Assembly (NCBI GenBank): GCA_002500665.1
Contig: DLRY01000050.1
Span: 18,378-82,377, forward strand
Origin: Opitutia bacterium UBA7876
GTDB lineage: Bacteria > Verrucomicrobiota > Verrucomicrobiia > Opitutales > Seribacteraceae
Reading direction: 5' to 3'
Length of the DNA: 64,000 nucleotides
Shown: one piece after another, positions 55,619 to 64,000 of the stretch
Layout of the letters: every line of letters starts with the position of its first letter
How positions within the stretch are numbered: the first letter of the stretch is position 1
Position numbers and translations under genes: made by a program
The notes under the pieces: model-generated
What the model was told of the DNA's origin: nothing
The model's database searches: none
What the model saw: the letters and a program-made list of their open reading frames with translations, nothing else

Positions 55619-58507
55619 CTATTCGTAAAGGAAGGATACCGTGGCAGTCGTGTCTACCGAACACACAGCACGTATCCAATAGGCGGAGAAACCATCCGGG
55701 AAAGCATGCTTGGCCGCAGCCCCGGCTTTTAGTTCGAAAGTTTTCCAAGGAACCCAAAGCCCCGTGCCGTCGACGTCGATCTCGAGCGTGATCCGTGAGT
55801 CGTTCCGGGTCAGGATCGTCACGGACTTTCGATCGTAACCGGTCATCAAGAAGGGCAGGGAGGGGTTTCCCGCCCGCACCTTCGAATCCCTCCAGACCCC
55901 TCCCGTCCCGCGAGGTTTTCCAAGTTGCCAAAGGTCATCGATCACCCCCGCCCAGATTGCGGTTTTTCCATCCTTGCTCCTAATGGTCCGCTCACCCTCT
56001 TGGCCGTCCAATCCGGTGAGGAAGAGCAGGCCGAAGTGGGATGCGTAGTCGTGAATCTTTAGGTTGTGGGTGGCGATCGGGCGAATCTTGGCGAACCCCT
56101 CGGCATTACGGGCAGGCAACTCGTAAAAAGTGCCGCCGAAATTGAACAAGTCGCGCTCGGTGGCCACTTCACGGCAGACTCGGGCATTATGCAGGTAGGA
56201 TGACGTCCCGGTAGGCTTGATTTCCGGCTTGTCGGCAAAGACCGCAAGTTCGTACACCCGGTTGAAATCATCATCCTTGAACAGGATTCGCAACTTGCGG
56301 GCCTCCATCGGTTCGTCGATAACGAGAGGAACGATCCAGTCGGAGTTTTCCCGCGCTTTTCCGCCCGGCAAGACCTTCCATTCCCCATCGATCTTGGCCT
56401 CGAGGTCAAAGTTTTTGGCTGCATACCGGGGATCCCTTTTCCAGCCGGTTGCGAGGTATACGCTTTGAAAAGTCTTTTTCTCGCCTAAGTCGATCTCGAG
56501 GGCCCCCGGTCCCTTCACGATCCAGCGCGAGTCCTCGGACATGCTCCCATCCAGGGCCCGTGAAGCCTCATATGCCCCGTGTTCGTCGCTCGCCTTGACT
56601 TTTGCGCCTTTGGCCAGGCTTTGGTAAAGAAGTTCCTCGAGCGTCCGTTTAGAATCCGGTTTCCCGTTGGTCCGGACCATGTTTCGGTAGCCTGGGTCGA
56701 TGGGTATGCGGTAAGAGACTCCATCCTCCTGCACGATTGCGGAAGCCGCATCCACTCGAATCCTGGTTTCCGGTTGAGCCCCCTCTGCGACTAAATTTGC
56801 CCCTGGTTGTTCACTACGAGCAAGTTCGAGCTCATCATTCAGTTCGTAGTACGCGTCGCTGTCGAGCAGGCTCAAGACCTTGCGGTTGCTGCGGATTACC
56901 CCCCTTGTGATCGCCGCATTCCCGAAACCGGCGATACCCTCGAAGATACGGCCGTTCTCGTCGCCGCGCGGGTCCCGGTCCCGATAATGGAAATGAACCG
57001 ACGCTCCACGGGCCTCGTTCTCGGCTCGCAGGCGAACCCAGGATCCCTTCTCGGTACCTTTGAAAATATGAATGAGGGAACCCCTCACCCCGAGCGATCG
57101 AAGCTTTTCCCAGTTGCCGTCTCCCTTCTCGTCCACTTCCAGGGTGAATCCGACTCGACCTTCGCTTTCGTGTTTGATCACCATCATCCGGTGATCGTAA
57201 CCGGAAAACAGGTAGGGTTCACTAAGCTGCCCCGCCTTGAGGTTTTCCCGCAACCAGACCGAGCCTCGGCCGACCGCGGGGCCCAGTCGGTCGATCTTTT
57301 CCGACTCCACGAACCAGAGGTTTGAATTCGACTGGATCGGGGCTCCCTTGGCCGACTTGAAAGAACGACGGTTGAGGAATTCCTTTTGGGCGGAGTCGTC
57401 GCAACCGAAAACAATTCTTCCATTCCAGCGGGCGAAGTCCCCAATAACCCTCAGGTAGTTCGAGCGGGGAATGATTCCTGCGGAATTGGTTCTCGAGAAA
57501 CTCTTCGGAAACCGCCAGAAGGTACCGTGCATGGTGGCCAGCAAATCATCTTGGCCGACGTCGCGGATTCGGGGCCACTCCGTATTCCAGCCATGGGCTC
57601 CGTCATAGCTGTGGCTGCCCTTGGGCAAGCGGTAGGAATGCCATTTGCCTTTTTCCAAAAGCATAAGGATCAGTGAGCGGGCATCCCAGCCCATTGCCCA
57701 AATGGGATCGGAATCCTTCGCGTTTCCGTAAATTCCTCCAGGTCCGGTTACCTCCGTGAATTGGTTCCGGCGTACCAGGTTCCAGTCTCCGGTTCCCCGC
57801 CACGAAGCAAGGGCTCCGGACGTCATGGTAGGATCTTTGGTCACGCCCCTTCCAGTCTCCCCATTGTTCGAATAGACCAATACGCCCTGACTGGAATAAA
57901 GCCCCTTCCCATGATAGCCCGGCAGTTTGGTCCATATGCCCGGACCCTTGAACTTTTTGTTGGGGTTGCCATCCTTGATATGCTCGACGACGCTCAGGTC
58001 GCGCACGTCGACCGAGTAAAGCCCCTCCTCCATGGTCGCTAGGTAGACCTTGTTGGCCGGATCCTTCAAATGCCGGGCCGTCCCGGTGTGCCGGCCGGGC
58101 ATCTTGGAATAGGGAATGACCCGGACTTTTCCCTTTTCATCGATGAAGTACGGCCCAATGCTCAACTGTCTGGATTCCTTATGTATCATTCGGTTGGCGG
58201 GTGTGCCGCCGATGCTCTCGGGACGAATGATCTGCTTGAGGTCGGGGGTGATCTCATAAAGCTTGTCCGACGAGCCCTGCGGTTTGTGGGGACCGTAGGT
58301 GATTACCCACAGCCGATCCGCCCACGGAACCACCGCCCCTGTTCCGCATTCCCCTTCCTCGTTGTACATGGTCAGGCTGGGGTAGACCCCGGAAACCGAG
58401 ATGGGAGAGGGTTCCTTGCCCTGGGTTCGCAAAAGCCCGTTCAGTAGAAAAAAGGCGCAGAGGAAACCAAGAGCGGGCAGGGTGGGGAAGTTCATGAGGA
58501 GCCGCAT
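55619..58507 (-). CDS. Large secreted protein with discoidin domain between two copies of one module
   Basis: A 962-residue protein with a signal peptide (about 5-30). The frame continues to a TTG at 58519, but the ATG at 58507 is preferred. Residues about 40-320 are propeller-like (RLWVITYGPHKPQGSSDKLY, GLYSVDVRDLSVVEHI). A module at about 328-510 (GTFWRFPKSFSR, FSGYDHRMMVIKHE, WVRLRAENEARGASVHFHYRD) recurs at about 790-962 (GTFYELPARNAEG, MTGYDRKSVTILTR, WIRAVCSVDTTATVSFLYE). A discoidin-type domain (about 625-745, AYEASRALDGSMSEDSRWIV) lies between them. Probably binds carbohydrate; no catalytic motif is evident. Confidence 0.75.
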   Translation of the reverse strand: MRLLMNFPTLPALGFLCAFFLLNGLLRTQGKEPSPISVSGVYPSLTMYNEEGECGTGAVVPWADRLWVITYGPHKPQGSSDKLYEITPDLKQIIRPESIGGTPANRMIHKESRQLSIGPYFIDEKGKVRVIPYSKMPGRHTGTARHLKDPANKVYLATMEEGLYSVDVRDLSVVEHIKDGNPNKKFKGPGIWTKLPGYHGKGLYSSQGVLVYSNNGETGRGVTKDPTMTSGALASWRGTGDWNLVRRNQFTEVTGPGGIYGNAKDSDPIWAMGWDARSLILMLLEKGKWHSYRLPKGSHSYDGAHGWNTEWPRIRDVGQDDLLATMHGTFWRFPKSFSRTNSAGIIPRSNYLRVIGDFARWNGRIVFGCDDSAQKEFLNRRSFKSAKGAPIQSNSNLWFVESEKIDRLGPAVGRGSVWLRENLKAGQLSEPYLFSGYDHRMMVIKHESEGRVGFTLEVDEKGDGNWEKLRSLGVRGSLIHIFKGTEKGSWVRLRAENEARGASVHFHYRDRDPRGDENGRIFEGIAGFGNAAITRGVIRSNRKVLSLLDSDAYYELNDELELARSEQPGANLVAEGAQPETRIRVDAASAIVQEDGVSYRIPIDPGYRNMVRTNGKPDSKRTLEELLYQSLAKGAKVKASDEHGAYEASRALDGSMSEDSRWIVKGPGALEIDLGEKKTFQSVYLATGWKRDPRYAAKNFDLEAKIDGEWKVLPGGKARENSDWIVPLVIDEPMEARKLRILFKDDDFNRVYELAVFADKPEIKPTGTSSYLHNARVCREVATERDLFNFGGTFYELPARNAEGFAKIRPIATHNLKIHDYASHFGLLFLTGLDGQEGERTIRSKDGKTAIWAGVIDDLWQLGKPRGTGGVWRDSKVRAGNPSLPFLMTGYDRKSVTILTRNDSRITLEIDVDGTGLWVPWKTFELKAGAAAKHAFPDGFSAYWIRAVCSVDTTATVSFLYE

Positions 58508-58543
58508 TTTTATGAGCAAAGGGAAAGTCTTGCTCGAAGTCCC

Positions 58544-59485
58544 CTATCCGCGCTCGAGAAACTTACGGAGCTTCTGCTTCACCTTCTTCGGCTTTAAAAG
58601 GAGCTTCTTGTGATTTTCCCGAACGTGGTTGAGGGCATTCGGCAAATACCCTTCGAAGCATTTCTTGCTCAGTTTGCCCTCTTGAGCATCCTTCCCTCCG
58701 ATCTTGACCAGCAAGGCTTCGTCCTGGAATTCAATGCGGGTCCCTTGCGGAAGATCGGTGAGCGTGGATTTGGAAATTTTTTGTTGGTCGGGGTGATTCA
58801 TGATCATGGTCAAGGTAATGAGGTTGCCCTCGATCCGGATGAAGAGGAACTCTTCCTGGAGTTTGGTTTCGATCAAATCGATCGTTTCGGGCGTGAAGCT
58901 GCTCTTGGTCTTCTTTTCAATTTCCTTTCTCATGTCCGCAATGCGGGCCTTCAGTTGGCGACGTAGTACCCCATTGGCCAGAGAAATGACTTTAGAGGCA
59001 TTCAAGAGCCTAAGGGTTTGAGCGCCGCAAAGGCGACCGTCCTTGTCCCTGTAGAACCCTACGCTGTCGATTTCGACGTTCTTGATGAGGGCTTCGATCA
59101 AGTCCTTTTCAGGTTTGCCGAACGCCAAACTGCCTTTCGGTTCTTCCTTGAGCATTTCCTTGAGGGCCACCCGCTTGTACTCGAAGATCCAGTTGCTGAA
59201 GAAAAAGGCCTGATCTCCATTCAGGACCGATGCCAATTGCTCGACTTGCAACTGGTTGAGTTTCTCCGGGGCCGCCTTGTCGTCCGGGTTCTTCTGCATG
59301 TTTTGTCCAACCTTGAGGTTTCCGAATATGCCCTCATAGATAAGTTTCATGCGGATCTCATCCTTCTCCTCGTCGTGGTGGTAGACGATTTCCTCAGTCT
59401 CGAACTCGATGCAGGAACTGAGAAAAAAGGAGGCGAAGGAAAAGAAGAGGGAGCAAAGAAGGGGCTTTGTCGTCATCCCGATCAT
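58544..59485 (-). CDS. Lipoprotein of unknown function
   Basis: A 313-residue lipoprotein: hydrophobic signal ending in SFFLSSCIEF (lipidated Cys25 with the start used here; an ATG nine bases downstream is equally good, and the open frame continues to 59599). The mature protein is charged and helix-rich (KARIADMRKEIEKKTKSS, ETIDLIETKLQEEF) with a basic C-terminus (KKLLLKPKKVKQKLRKFLERG, counted in short pieces). I do not recognise a family. It lies between ApbE (55-base gap) and the discoidin protein (36-base gap). Confidence 0.65.
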   Translation of the reverse strand: MIGMTTKPLLCSLFFSFASFFLSSCIEFETEEIVYHHDEEKDEIRMKLIYEGIFGNLKVGQNMQKNPDDKAAPEKLNQLQVEQLASVLNGDQAFFFSNWIFEYKRVALKEMLKEEPKGSLAFGKPEKDLIEALIKNVEIDSVGFYRDKDGRLCGAQTLRLLNASKVISLANGVLRRQLKARIADMRKEIEKKTKSSFTPETIDLIETKLQEEFLFIRIEGNLITLTMIMNHPDQQKISKSTLTDLPQGTRIEFQDEALLVKIGGKDAQEGKLSKKCFEGYLPNALNHVRENHKKLLLKPKKVKQKLRKFLERG

Positions 59486-59540
59486 TGATCCATGAAGTCG
59501 GGCACTCCCGCAAGCACGTTCTGGGGTGAGTCGGGTTCTC

Positions 59541-60563
59541 CTATTCTGGGAACAACCGTTCGTAAGCACTGCTGAGGATGTTTCGGGAACCGTTTGCATC
59601 CTTGAGGCAAAAGCGGGCGACCAGGTCCATTTCTTCGGCCATGGATATCCCGTTCCGGGGACCCAGAATCAGGAGAGCGGTGGCGAGTGCGTCGGCGTCG
59701 CGGGCGGTTGGGGCGAGGATGTTGACGGCGACGAGGTCGTGTTCGACCGGTCGCCCCGTCCGAGGGTCGATCAGGTGGGAGGCAGCCTTGATCGAGCCCG
59801 GGTTTGGCTTCGATTGTCGGTAGGTCCCGGATGTGGCGACCGCGTAGTCGCGCAGGGCGACGCTGGTCGTTCTCGCGCCCGAACCGTCTTCCAGCAGAAC
59901 CTTCCACCCAGGTCCGTTTCTTCCGTCCCCTTTGGCCCTGACTTCCCCTCCGATCTCCACGAGGTAGTCCTTCAGCCCCCAACGGTCAAGCAGGGAGCAG
60001 GCTTGGTCTATGATCTCCCCCTTGGCCGAAGCCGATAGATCGATCTGCAAGTCGGGCCGTGTTTTTCGGACCCGGTTTCGGTCTATAATTTCGATGCGCC
60101 CCATTCCCACTTGCCCGAGCGTTCCCTCAATCTCTTCCCTCGCTGGAATCCTAAGCCTATCCGTTGAGACCGGGCCAAACCCCCAGAGGTTTACGAGGGG
60201 AGCTATGGTGGGGTCGAAGGCGCCGTTGGTTTGTTCGTGGATCCACTTGGCGTGCCGGAGCAAGTCATGCAGGACCCGGGGCACGGTAACCGGGTCAGTG
60301 GCAAGGGATGCGTTCAGTTGGTAGAGAACGGAGTCGGGTCGCCAATGGGAGAGGATTTTTTCATGCTCCTCGATCTTCGACTGCAGGTCGGTCTGAAGTT
60401 TCTCTTGATCGATTGGCTCGCGGCTTCGGACCTTGACCATCCAGGTCGTGCCGAGGGCCTTTCCCCGAAGGACGAGCAACTCGGGTTCGTCATCCGCCTG
60501 CTCCCCGCATCCCGCGATTAGGATGGTCGAGATAAGGAAAAGAAAAAGGGGCTTTGCTCTCAT
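59541..60563 (-). CDS. apbE: FAD:protein FMN transferase (ApbE), lipoprotein
   Basis: A 340-residue lipoprotein starting at ATG 60563 (a longer open frame to 60773 lies inside the preceding gene). Lipobox ISTILIAGC (Cys19). ApbE landmarks: LRGKALGTTWMVKV, PLVNLWGFGP, DLSASAKGEIIDQAC, YLVEIGGEVRAKGDG, ATSGTYRQS, and HLIDPRTGRPVEHD with the Mg-site region DADALATALLILGP. It transfers FMN from FAD to a Thr in SGAT-type motifs of exported flavoproteins. The gene overlaps the FMN-binding protein gene by four bases (ATGA), so that protein is its obvious substrate. Confidence 0.93.
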   Translation of the reverse strand: MRAKPLFLFLISTILIAGCGEQADDEPELLVLRGKALGTTWMVKVRSREPIDQEKLQTDLQSKIEEHEKILSHWRPDSVLYQLNASLATDPVTVPRVLHDLLRHAKWIHEQTNGAFDPTIAPLVNLWGFGPVSTDRLRIPAREEIEGTLGQVGMGRIEIIDRNRVRKTRPDLQIDLSASAKGEIIDQACSLLDRWGLKDYLVEIGGEVRAKGDGRNGPGWKVLLEDGSGARTTSVALRDYAVATSGTYRQSKPNPGSIKAASHLIDPRTGRPVEHDLVAVNILAPTARDADALATALLILGPRNGISMAEEMDLVARFCLKDANGSRNILSSAYERLFPE

Positions 60564-62251
60564 GAGAAAAGGTAGAGGATCAGGGCGAATCCGAGCAACC
60601 CGAGGCTCAGGTAGTCCCTGCGGTTCCACCCGTTGTCGAGCGGACCGAATTCGAAGAGCTTGAGTACCGCGCCGGTGGGACATCCGTATCGGCAGTAAGC
60701 CATGGGAACGAATGCGGAGGCCACCAGGCTGATGAAAGCGATGGCAATAGTAACCCCTCCTGCGACCTCCCATACGTAAGCATCAAAAGGCTCGAGGATG
60801 GCCGCAGTGTGAGCGGAACCGGCAAAGGTCAGAAATACAATGAAGAGCAAGAGAGCGAAAGGGAACTTTTCCAGCAACTTCCCTATTTTTACGGGCAGGC
60901 GGAAGGAGGATTTGCGCAGTTTTCCCATCCATTGCTGGGCGGCGCCATGAGGACAAAGTTGGTGGCAGTAGAAGGCCTTGCCCGTAGCCATGGGAACGAG
61001 AAGAGCGGCTAGGGTAAGCAGGGCCAAAATGGGGGCCCGCTCCCACGGAATCCCGTTTTGAGCCCAACCGGCAAAGAGTGACTGGGAAAGAATGTCTCCG
61101 TTAATCAATCCGAGGTATCCGACCAGAAGTACTTGAAGAGACAAGCGGAAAAACTTGGTTTTTCCGCGTTTGGTGAAGGCCACGAATCCGGCCAGCAGGA
61201 TGACGCCAAGCGAACCGGTCTCCCCGATGCCCCAGGCGACCCAAGGCTTTTTCTCTTCAGCCCGCTTCCCCTCCGCTTCCCACTGACGGGCCGTTTCCAC
61301 GATTCCCCTGGCCATCGCCTGGCTGGTCATGGTGGCTCCGGACACCCCTTCGTATCTCTCGGCAGTTTCGTTCATGTCGGCCAGTTGGGGAATGGAACGC
61401 CCTTCGAAGAGCGAGGGCAGGTAGTAATCGTCCTTCGGATAGTCCGCATACGGTTGGTTCTCGAAACTCGACCTCATTCGCATGTCCTTGAGCGAACCGT
61501 TGCTCTCAAGAATCAACAGGACGTCGATGGGGCCCTGGTAACCGATGATCCGGTCGGCATGGGGAGAGGTCCGTCCCACTTGGCCGAGGAAGGATCCGTT
61601 TTCATCAAACGCCTCGAAAAGCGAAGTATGGGTTTGGGATGGTCTGAGTTTGGCGCAGGTGGGGAAATGCGGAAGAACTTCTTCCAGCTCAATCTGCTCG
61701 GGAAACCTCGACCCCTTGACGCTTCCCCCAAAGCGAATCGATAGCGCATCAGCAATTGCGAGACTGGTTAAAGTGGCTCCGGAGACCACGCTTATCGCAT
61801 CGCCCCTTGCAAGCTCAGTCCTGGACTTCCCCTCGAACTGGCTAAAAAAATCAGGATCTTCCAAGATGGCGTCAACATGATCAACGGTGTCGCCACTCGA
61901 TCGAATGGATACCGAGGAAACGCGTTCTTCCTGATCCCAGATGACGAGTAGGTTGGTCGATCCGGAAAACCCGATTACGGAGTCGCCGGCGGGTGAGGTT
62001 TGGCTGAGCAAGCCGAGCTCCGTTGCGTTGGCATCGAGCGCTTGAAGGAAGGCGGGATCGTCGGAATCGGGCTTTAGAGACGTAACCGTGGGGAGATGCA
62101 GTCGGGCGTGCGCCAGCTCGATCGGGTGGCCCCGATCCTCAAGATCTGCGAGGAAATCCTGATGAGACTCGTGAATCAGCCAGACGATGGCAACCAGTGC
62201 GAGGAACCGGCAAAGATGACGCAGTTTGCGCTTTAGCCGATCCTTTGACAC
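60560..62251 (-). CDS. NosR-like membrane protein with two FMN-binding domains and Cys motifs
   Basis: A 563-residue membrane protein from a GTG start. One N-terminal membrane helix (about 12-27) is followed by two related FMN-binding domains outside the membrane (about 52-178 and 190-320) with covalent-flavin motifs SGATLTS (157-163) and SGATMTS (304-310). The C-terminal half has about six membrane helices and two cytoplasmic-side Cys motifs, CHQLCPHG (429-436) and CRYGCPTG (520-527), as in NosR/NapH-type iron-sulfur membrane proteins. It probably moves electrons across the membrane to extracytoplasmic enzymes. ApbE follows with a four-base overlap and would flavinylate it. Exact partner unknown. 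Confidence 0.88.
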   Translation of the reverse strand: MSKDRLKRKLRHLCRFLALVAIVWLIHESHQDFLADLEDRGHPIELAHARLHLPTVTSLKPDSDDPAFLQALDANATELGLLSQTSPAGDSVIGFSGSTNLLVIWDQEERVSSVSIRSSGDTVDHVDAILEDPDFFSQFEGKSRTELARGDAISVVSGATLTSLAIADALSIRFGGSVKGSRFPEQIELEEVLPHFPTCAKLRPSQTHTSLFEAFDENGSFLGQVGRTSPHADRIIGYQGPIDVLLILESNGSLKDMRMRSSFENQPYADYPKDDYYLPSLFEGRSIPQLADMNETAERYEGVSGATMTSQAMARGIVETARQWEAEGKRAEEKKPWVAWGIGETGSLGVILLAGFVAFTKRGKTKFFRLSLQVLLVGYLGLINGDILSQSLFAGWAQNGIPWERAPILALLTLAALLVPMATGKAFYCHQLCPHGAAQQWMGKLRKSSFRLPVKIGKLLEKFPFALLLFIVFLTFAGSAHTAAILEPFDAYVWEVAGGVTIAIAFISLVASAFVPMAYCRYGCPTGAVLKLFEFGPLDNGWNRRDYLSLGLLGFALILYLFS

Positions 62252-62259
62252 GGGAGGTT

Positions 62260-64000
62260 TCAGTCAACAGGGACAAGCCGAGCGGCGTCGACGTGTACGT
62301 TCCCCTTGGATCCCTTGGCGGAAAGTTCAACCAGGACTTTTTGTCCTTTTCTTAAGGTGATTCGGCCAACCGAATGAAAGCCGTTTTCATAACTTGGTTT
62401 CTGGGTCATGTTCACAACCGTGATCATTTTTGTCGTTTGGTCGCCGGTTCTCACTTCAACTGAAACGGATTTTCCCCGATTGGGATGGGGTTGATAGGCA
62501 ATTCGCGTATCGTATCGTCCTGCCTTGGGGGCTTCCAAAGTGAAAGTGGCGGTACTTTCCGGGTCACTGGAGTATTGGTAACCGTAAGAGAAATAGGGCT
62601 TAAGTCCTTGTCCCTTGTTCCATTTTCCCTTGAACAAAGCTTTGCCGTCATCCACCACGCCGGGGAATTTCTTGGGATCCAATCCGTTGGGGGCGCCATG
62701 CGGCCCAGCTAGCTCCATAGCGTCCGAAGGGATCGTAATCTTGTCGTGGACGTTGGCTCGGCGAGCCTTGCCGGGCAAGTTGATCAGTTCGATCAAGTCG
62801 TCGAGGTAGCTCTTGTATACGTCGCGGGGCAGACAATCCCGCTTGATGCAGATGGAAGCGGCTCGGCCGACCACTTCGCCCATCATCCCGCAGGTCTTCA
62901 TGACACGCACGGTTCCGAGTGCCTCGTGGGTTACGCTGATGCAGCGACCCGCCATGAAGAGGTTTTCGATATTGCGGGAATAGAAACAGCGGTAAGGAAC
63001 GGGGTAGCCGTAGGAACGATCCACACCCTTGCCGTGCACGGCATAGGAGATGAAGGGGTTGTCGGGAAACTTCTTGGCGTACTGGGCCTTCGGGTAGTGC
63101 AGGTCGATGCTCCAGGTGCTGGGCACGGTACCGTCGATAAAGTCTTTTTTGGCGACGACGTCCTCCTCCGTCAGGACCACGTCCCCGAGCAGGCGACGAG
63201 ACTCGCGGGGGCCACCGATGAAGGCGACCCAGGTTAGGATCGCATTCTTATGCTTGTCCGCGCCATCCCGGTTCTTCATCGCGTTGAAGGCCCCGAAGAC
63301 GGCCCGCAGGTTCCAGTCGCGGATGCCCTCCGCATCACCGAGCGGATCCTTGTCGTATCCGCTTTCCCAGAACCACTGGCCGTGAAAGTTCCTTGGGTAG
63401 GGGAAGTCCGCCATGTTCAAATCGAGAGCCCATGGAGTCTTGGGATAGGAGGCTTCCGTCGGGGCGTTCGCCCATGCCCACATGTTGCTCATTCCCATGC
63501 GGCCCTTGGGGGTCATCTCGTGATCGGCTCCTGCCAAGAACCCGATGGTACCGTGACCGGTGGCATCCACGAAGAGGGGTCCGGAAAAGCGGGTGATCTG
63601 CCCGTAGCGGACGTCGAAGGCATGCACGGCCTTGATCCGGTTTTCTGCGGTCTCGACCTTGAATGCATGATGATTGAGGAAGAGGTCGATGTTCTCCTCG
63701 GCCCTTACGATGCGCTCCTTCTTGGCATCCTCGAATTCCTCGTAGGTTCCGGGAGATTTGGTCGCCTTGTCCGAAATCTCCTCGATGATCTCTCCGATGC
63801 GAGGGTATTTCCCTCTGCGGATCTTGCCCATCGCCCAAACGCGGACTTCGCTGGAACCGTTTCCGCCCAGCACCGCGCGGTTCTGGATGAGAGCCACCCT
63901 GCAACCCATGCGGGCTCCGGAAATGGCCGCTCCCAACCCCGAATAACCTCCGCCAACGACGACCAGGTCGTATTTCTTTTCGAGAGGTTTTTCGGAAATG
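62260..64000 (-). CDS. FAD-dependent oxidoreductase with golvesin-like C-terminal domain, N-terminus outside the window
   Basis: About 580 residues of an FAD-dependent oxidoreductase are visible; the start lies beyond base 64000. The dinucleotide loop YDLVVVGGGYSGLGAAISG is at the edge, followed by ALIQNRAVLGGNGSSEVRV, FVDATGHGTIGFLAGADHEM and FMAGRCISVTHEALGTVRVM, landmarks of the FAD_oxidored family common in PVC polysaccharide loci. The C-terminal about 100 residues (AGRYDTRIAYQPHPNRGKSV ... VHVDAARLVPVD) form a golvesin C-terminal-like sandwich, probably for carbohydrate binding. It is eight bases upstream of the NosR-like gene, so it may be the dehydrogenase that feeds or draws on that flavin chain. 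Confidence 0.88.
   Translation of the reverse strand, partial: ISEKPLEKKYDLVVVGGGYSGLGAAISGARMGCRVALIQNRAVLGGNGSSEVRVWAMGKIRRGKYPRIGEIIEEISDKATKSPGTYEEFEDAKKERIVRAEENIDLFLNHHAFKVETAENRIKAVHAFDVRYGQITRFSGPLFVDATGHGTIGFLAGADHEMTPKGRMGMSNMWAWANAPTEASYPKTPWALDLNMADFPYPRNFHGQWFWESGYDKDPLGDAEGIRDWNLRAVFGAFNAMKNRDGADKHKNAILTWVAFIGGPRESRRLLGDVVLTEEDVVAKKDFIDGTVPSTWSIDLHYPKAQYAKKFPDNPFISYAVHGKGVDRSYGYPVPYRCFYSRNIENLFMAGRCISVTHEALGTVRVMKTCGMMGEVVGRAASICIKRDCLPRDVYKSYLDDLIELINLPGKARRANVHDKITIPSDAMELAGPHGAPNGLDPKKFPGVVDDGKALFKGKWNKGQGLKPYFSYGYQYSSDPESTATFTLEAPKAGRYDTRIAYQPHPNRGKSVSVEVRTGDQTTKMITVVNMTQKPSYENGFHSVGRITLRKGQKVLVELSAKGSKGNVHVDAARLVPVD

Noticed and set aside
58508..58519. TTG start at 58519 for the discoidin protein
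   Set aside because: An ATG four codons later gives a normal signal peptide, so a rare start codon is not needed.

Overview
This 64 kb window is almost entirely protein-coding and looks like part of a chromosome from the Planctomycetota-Verrucomicrobiota (PVC) superphylum, most likely a Verrucomicrobiota member of a sulfated-polysaccharide-rich (marine-like) habitat. The assignment rests on gene families rather than a marker gene. They include eight exported formylglycine-type sulfatases, PVC-type secreted beta-propeller dehydrogenases with terminal CxxCH cytochromes, DUF1549/DUF1553-DUF1501 and DUF1592-DUF1552 pairs, several DUF1080 (3-keto-disaccharide hydrolase) proteins, and a Trp-Ala/Asp-Pro repeat protein of a kind common in Verrucomicrobiota. 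I found 43 protein genes, 38 on the minus strand. I saw no rRNA, tRNA, CRISPR array, insertion sequence or phage gene. No gene-free stretch reaches 300 bases; the longest gaps (about 130-180 bases) are at 6237-6415, 13532-13659, 25442-25612, 37464-37594 and 53317-53453.

Layout, read in the direction of transcription (right to left for minus-strand genes). 64000-53454: an FAD oxidoreductase cut by the window edge, a NosR-like membrane protein with two FMN-binding domains overlapping its flavin transferase (ApbE), a lipoprotein, a discoidin protein with a duplicated flanking module, and a PHP-like protein. 53316-44100: a small cytochrome c, a propeller-DUF6807 fusion, two sulfatases, a LamG protein with a ceramidase-like remnant, and a methyltransferase. 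44037-39413: DUF1592 cytochrome, DUF1552, DUF1080 and a small YHS/TRASH-like lipoprotein. 37595-39390 (plus strand): two coupled secreted or anchored proteins. 37463-33696: a cytochrome c dehydrogenase coupled to a metallopeptidase-like lipoprotein that ends in a VHL-like beta domain. 33644-25613: a GntR regulator behind a perfect palindrome, then DUF1549/1553, DUF1501 and two sulfatases. 25441-14296: an SGNH-dehydrogenase-cupredoxin fusion, three sulfatases, a propeller glycosidase and a ThuA protein. 13660-14274 (plus): a CIA30 protein. 13531-7039: a split SGNH/dehydrogenase pair and a heme-less dehydrogenase. 6416-7035 (plus): a toxin-antitoxin pair in an AT-richer island. 6236-1: Gfo/Idh/MocA, HEAT, DUF1080, PQQ-propeller, NHL-DUF1080 and a sulfatase.

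Taken together, the genes suggest extracytoplasmic stripping of sulfate and oxidation of sugars. Sulfatases desulfate a polysaccharide, exported oxidoreductases and propeller dehydrogenases oxidise carbohydrate groups, DUF1080 proteins would process 3-keto glycosides, and cytochromes, a cupredoxin and flavinylated domains would carry the electrons. No sulfatase-maturing enzyme, SusC/SusD pair or sugar transporter lies in the window, so maturation and uptake must be encoded elsewhere. Substrate assignments are inference. Most gene starts I checked lack a clear Shine-Dalgarno sequence, so starts rest on signal peptides, spacing and overlap.
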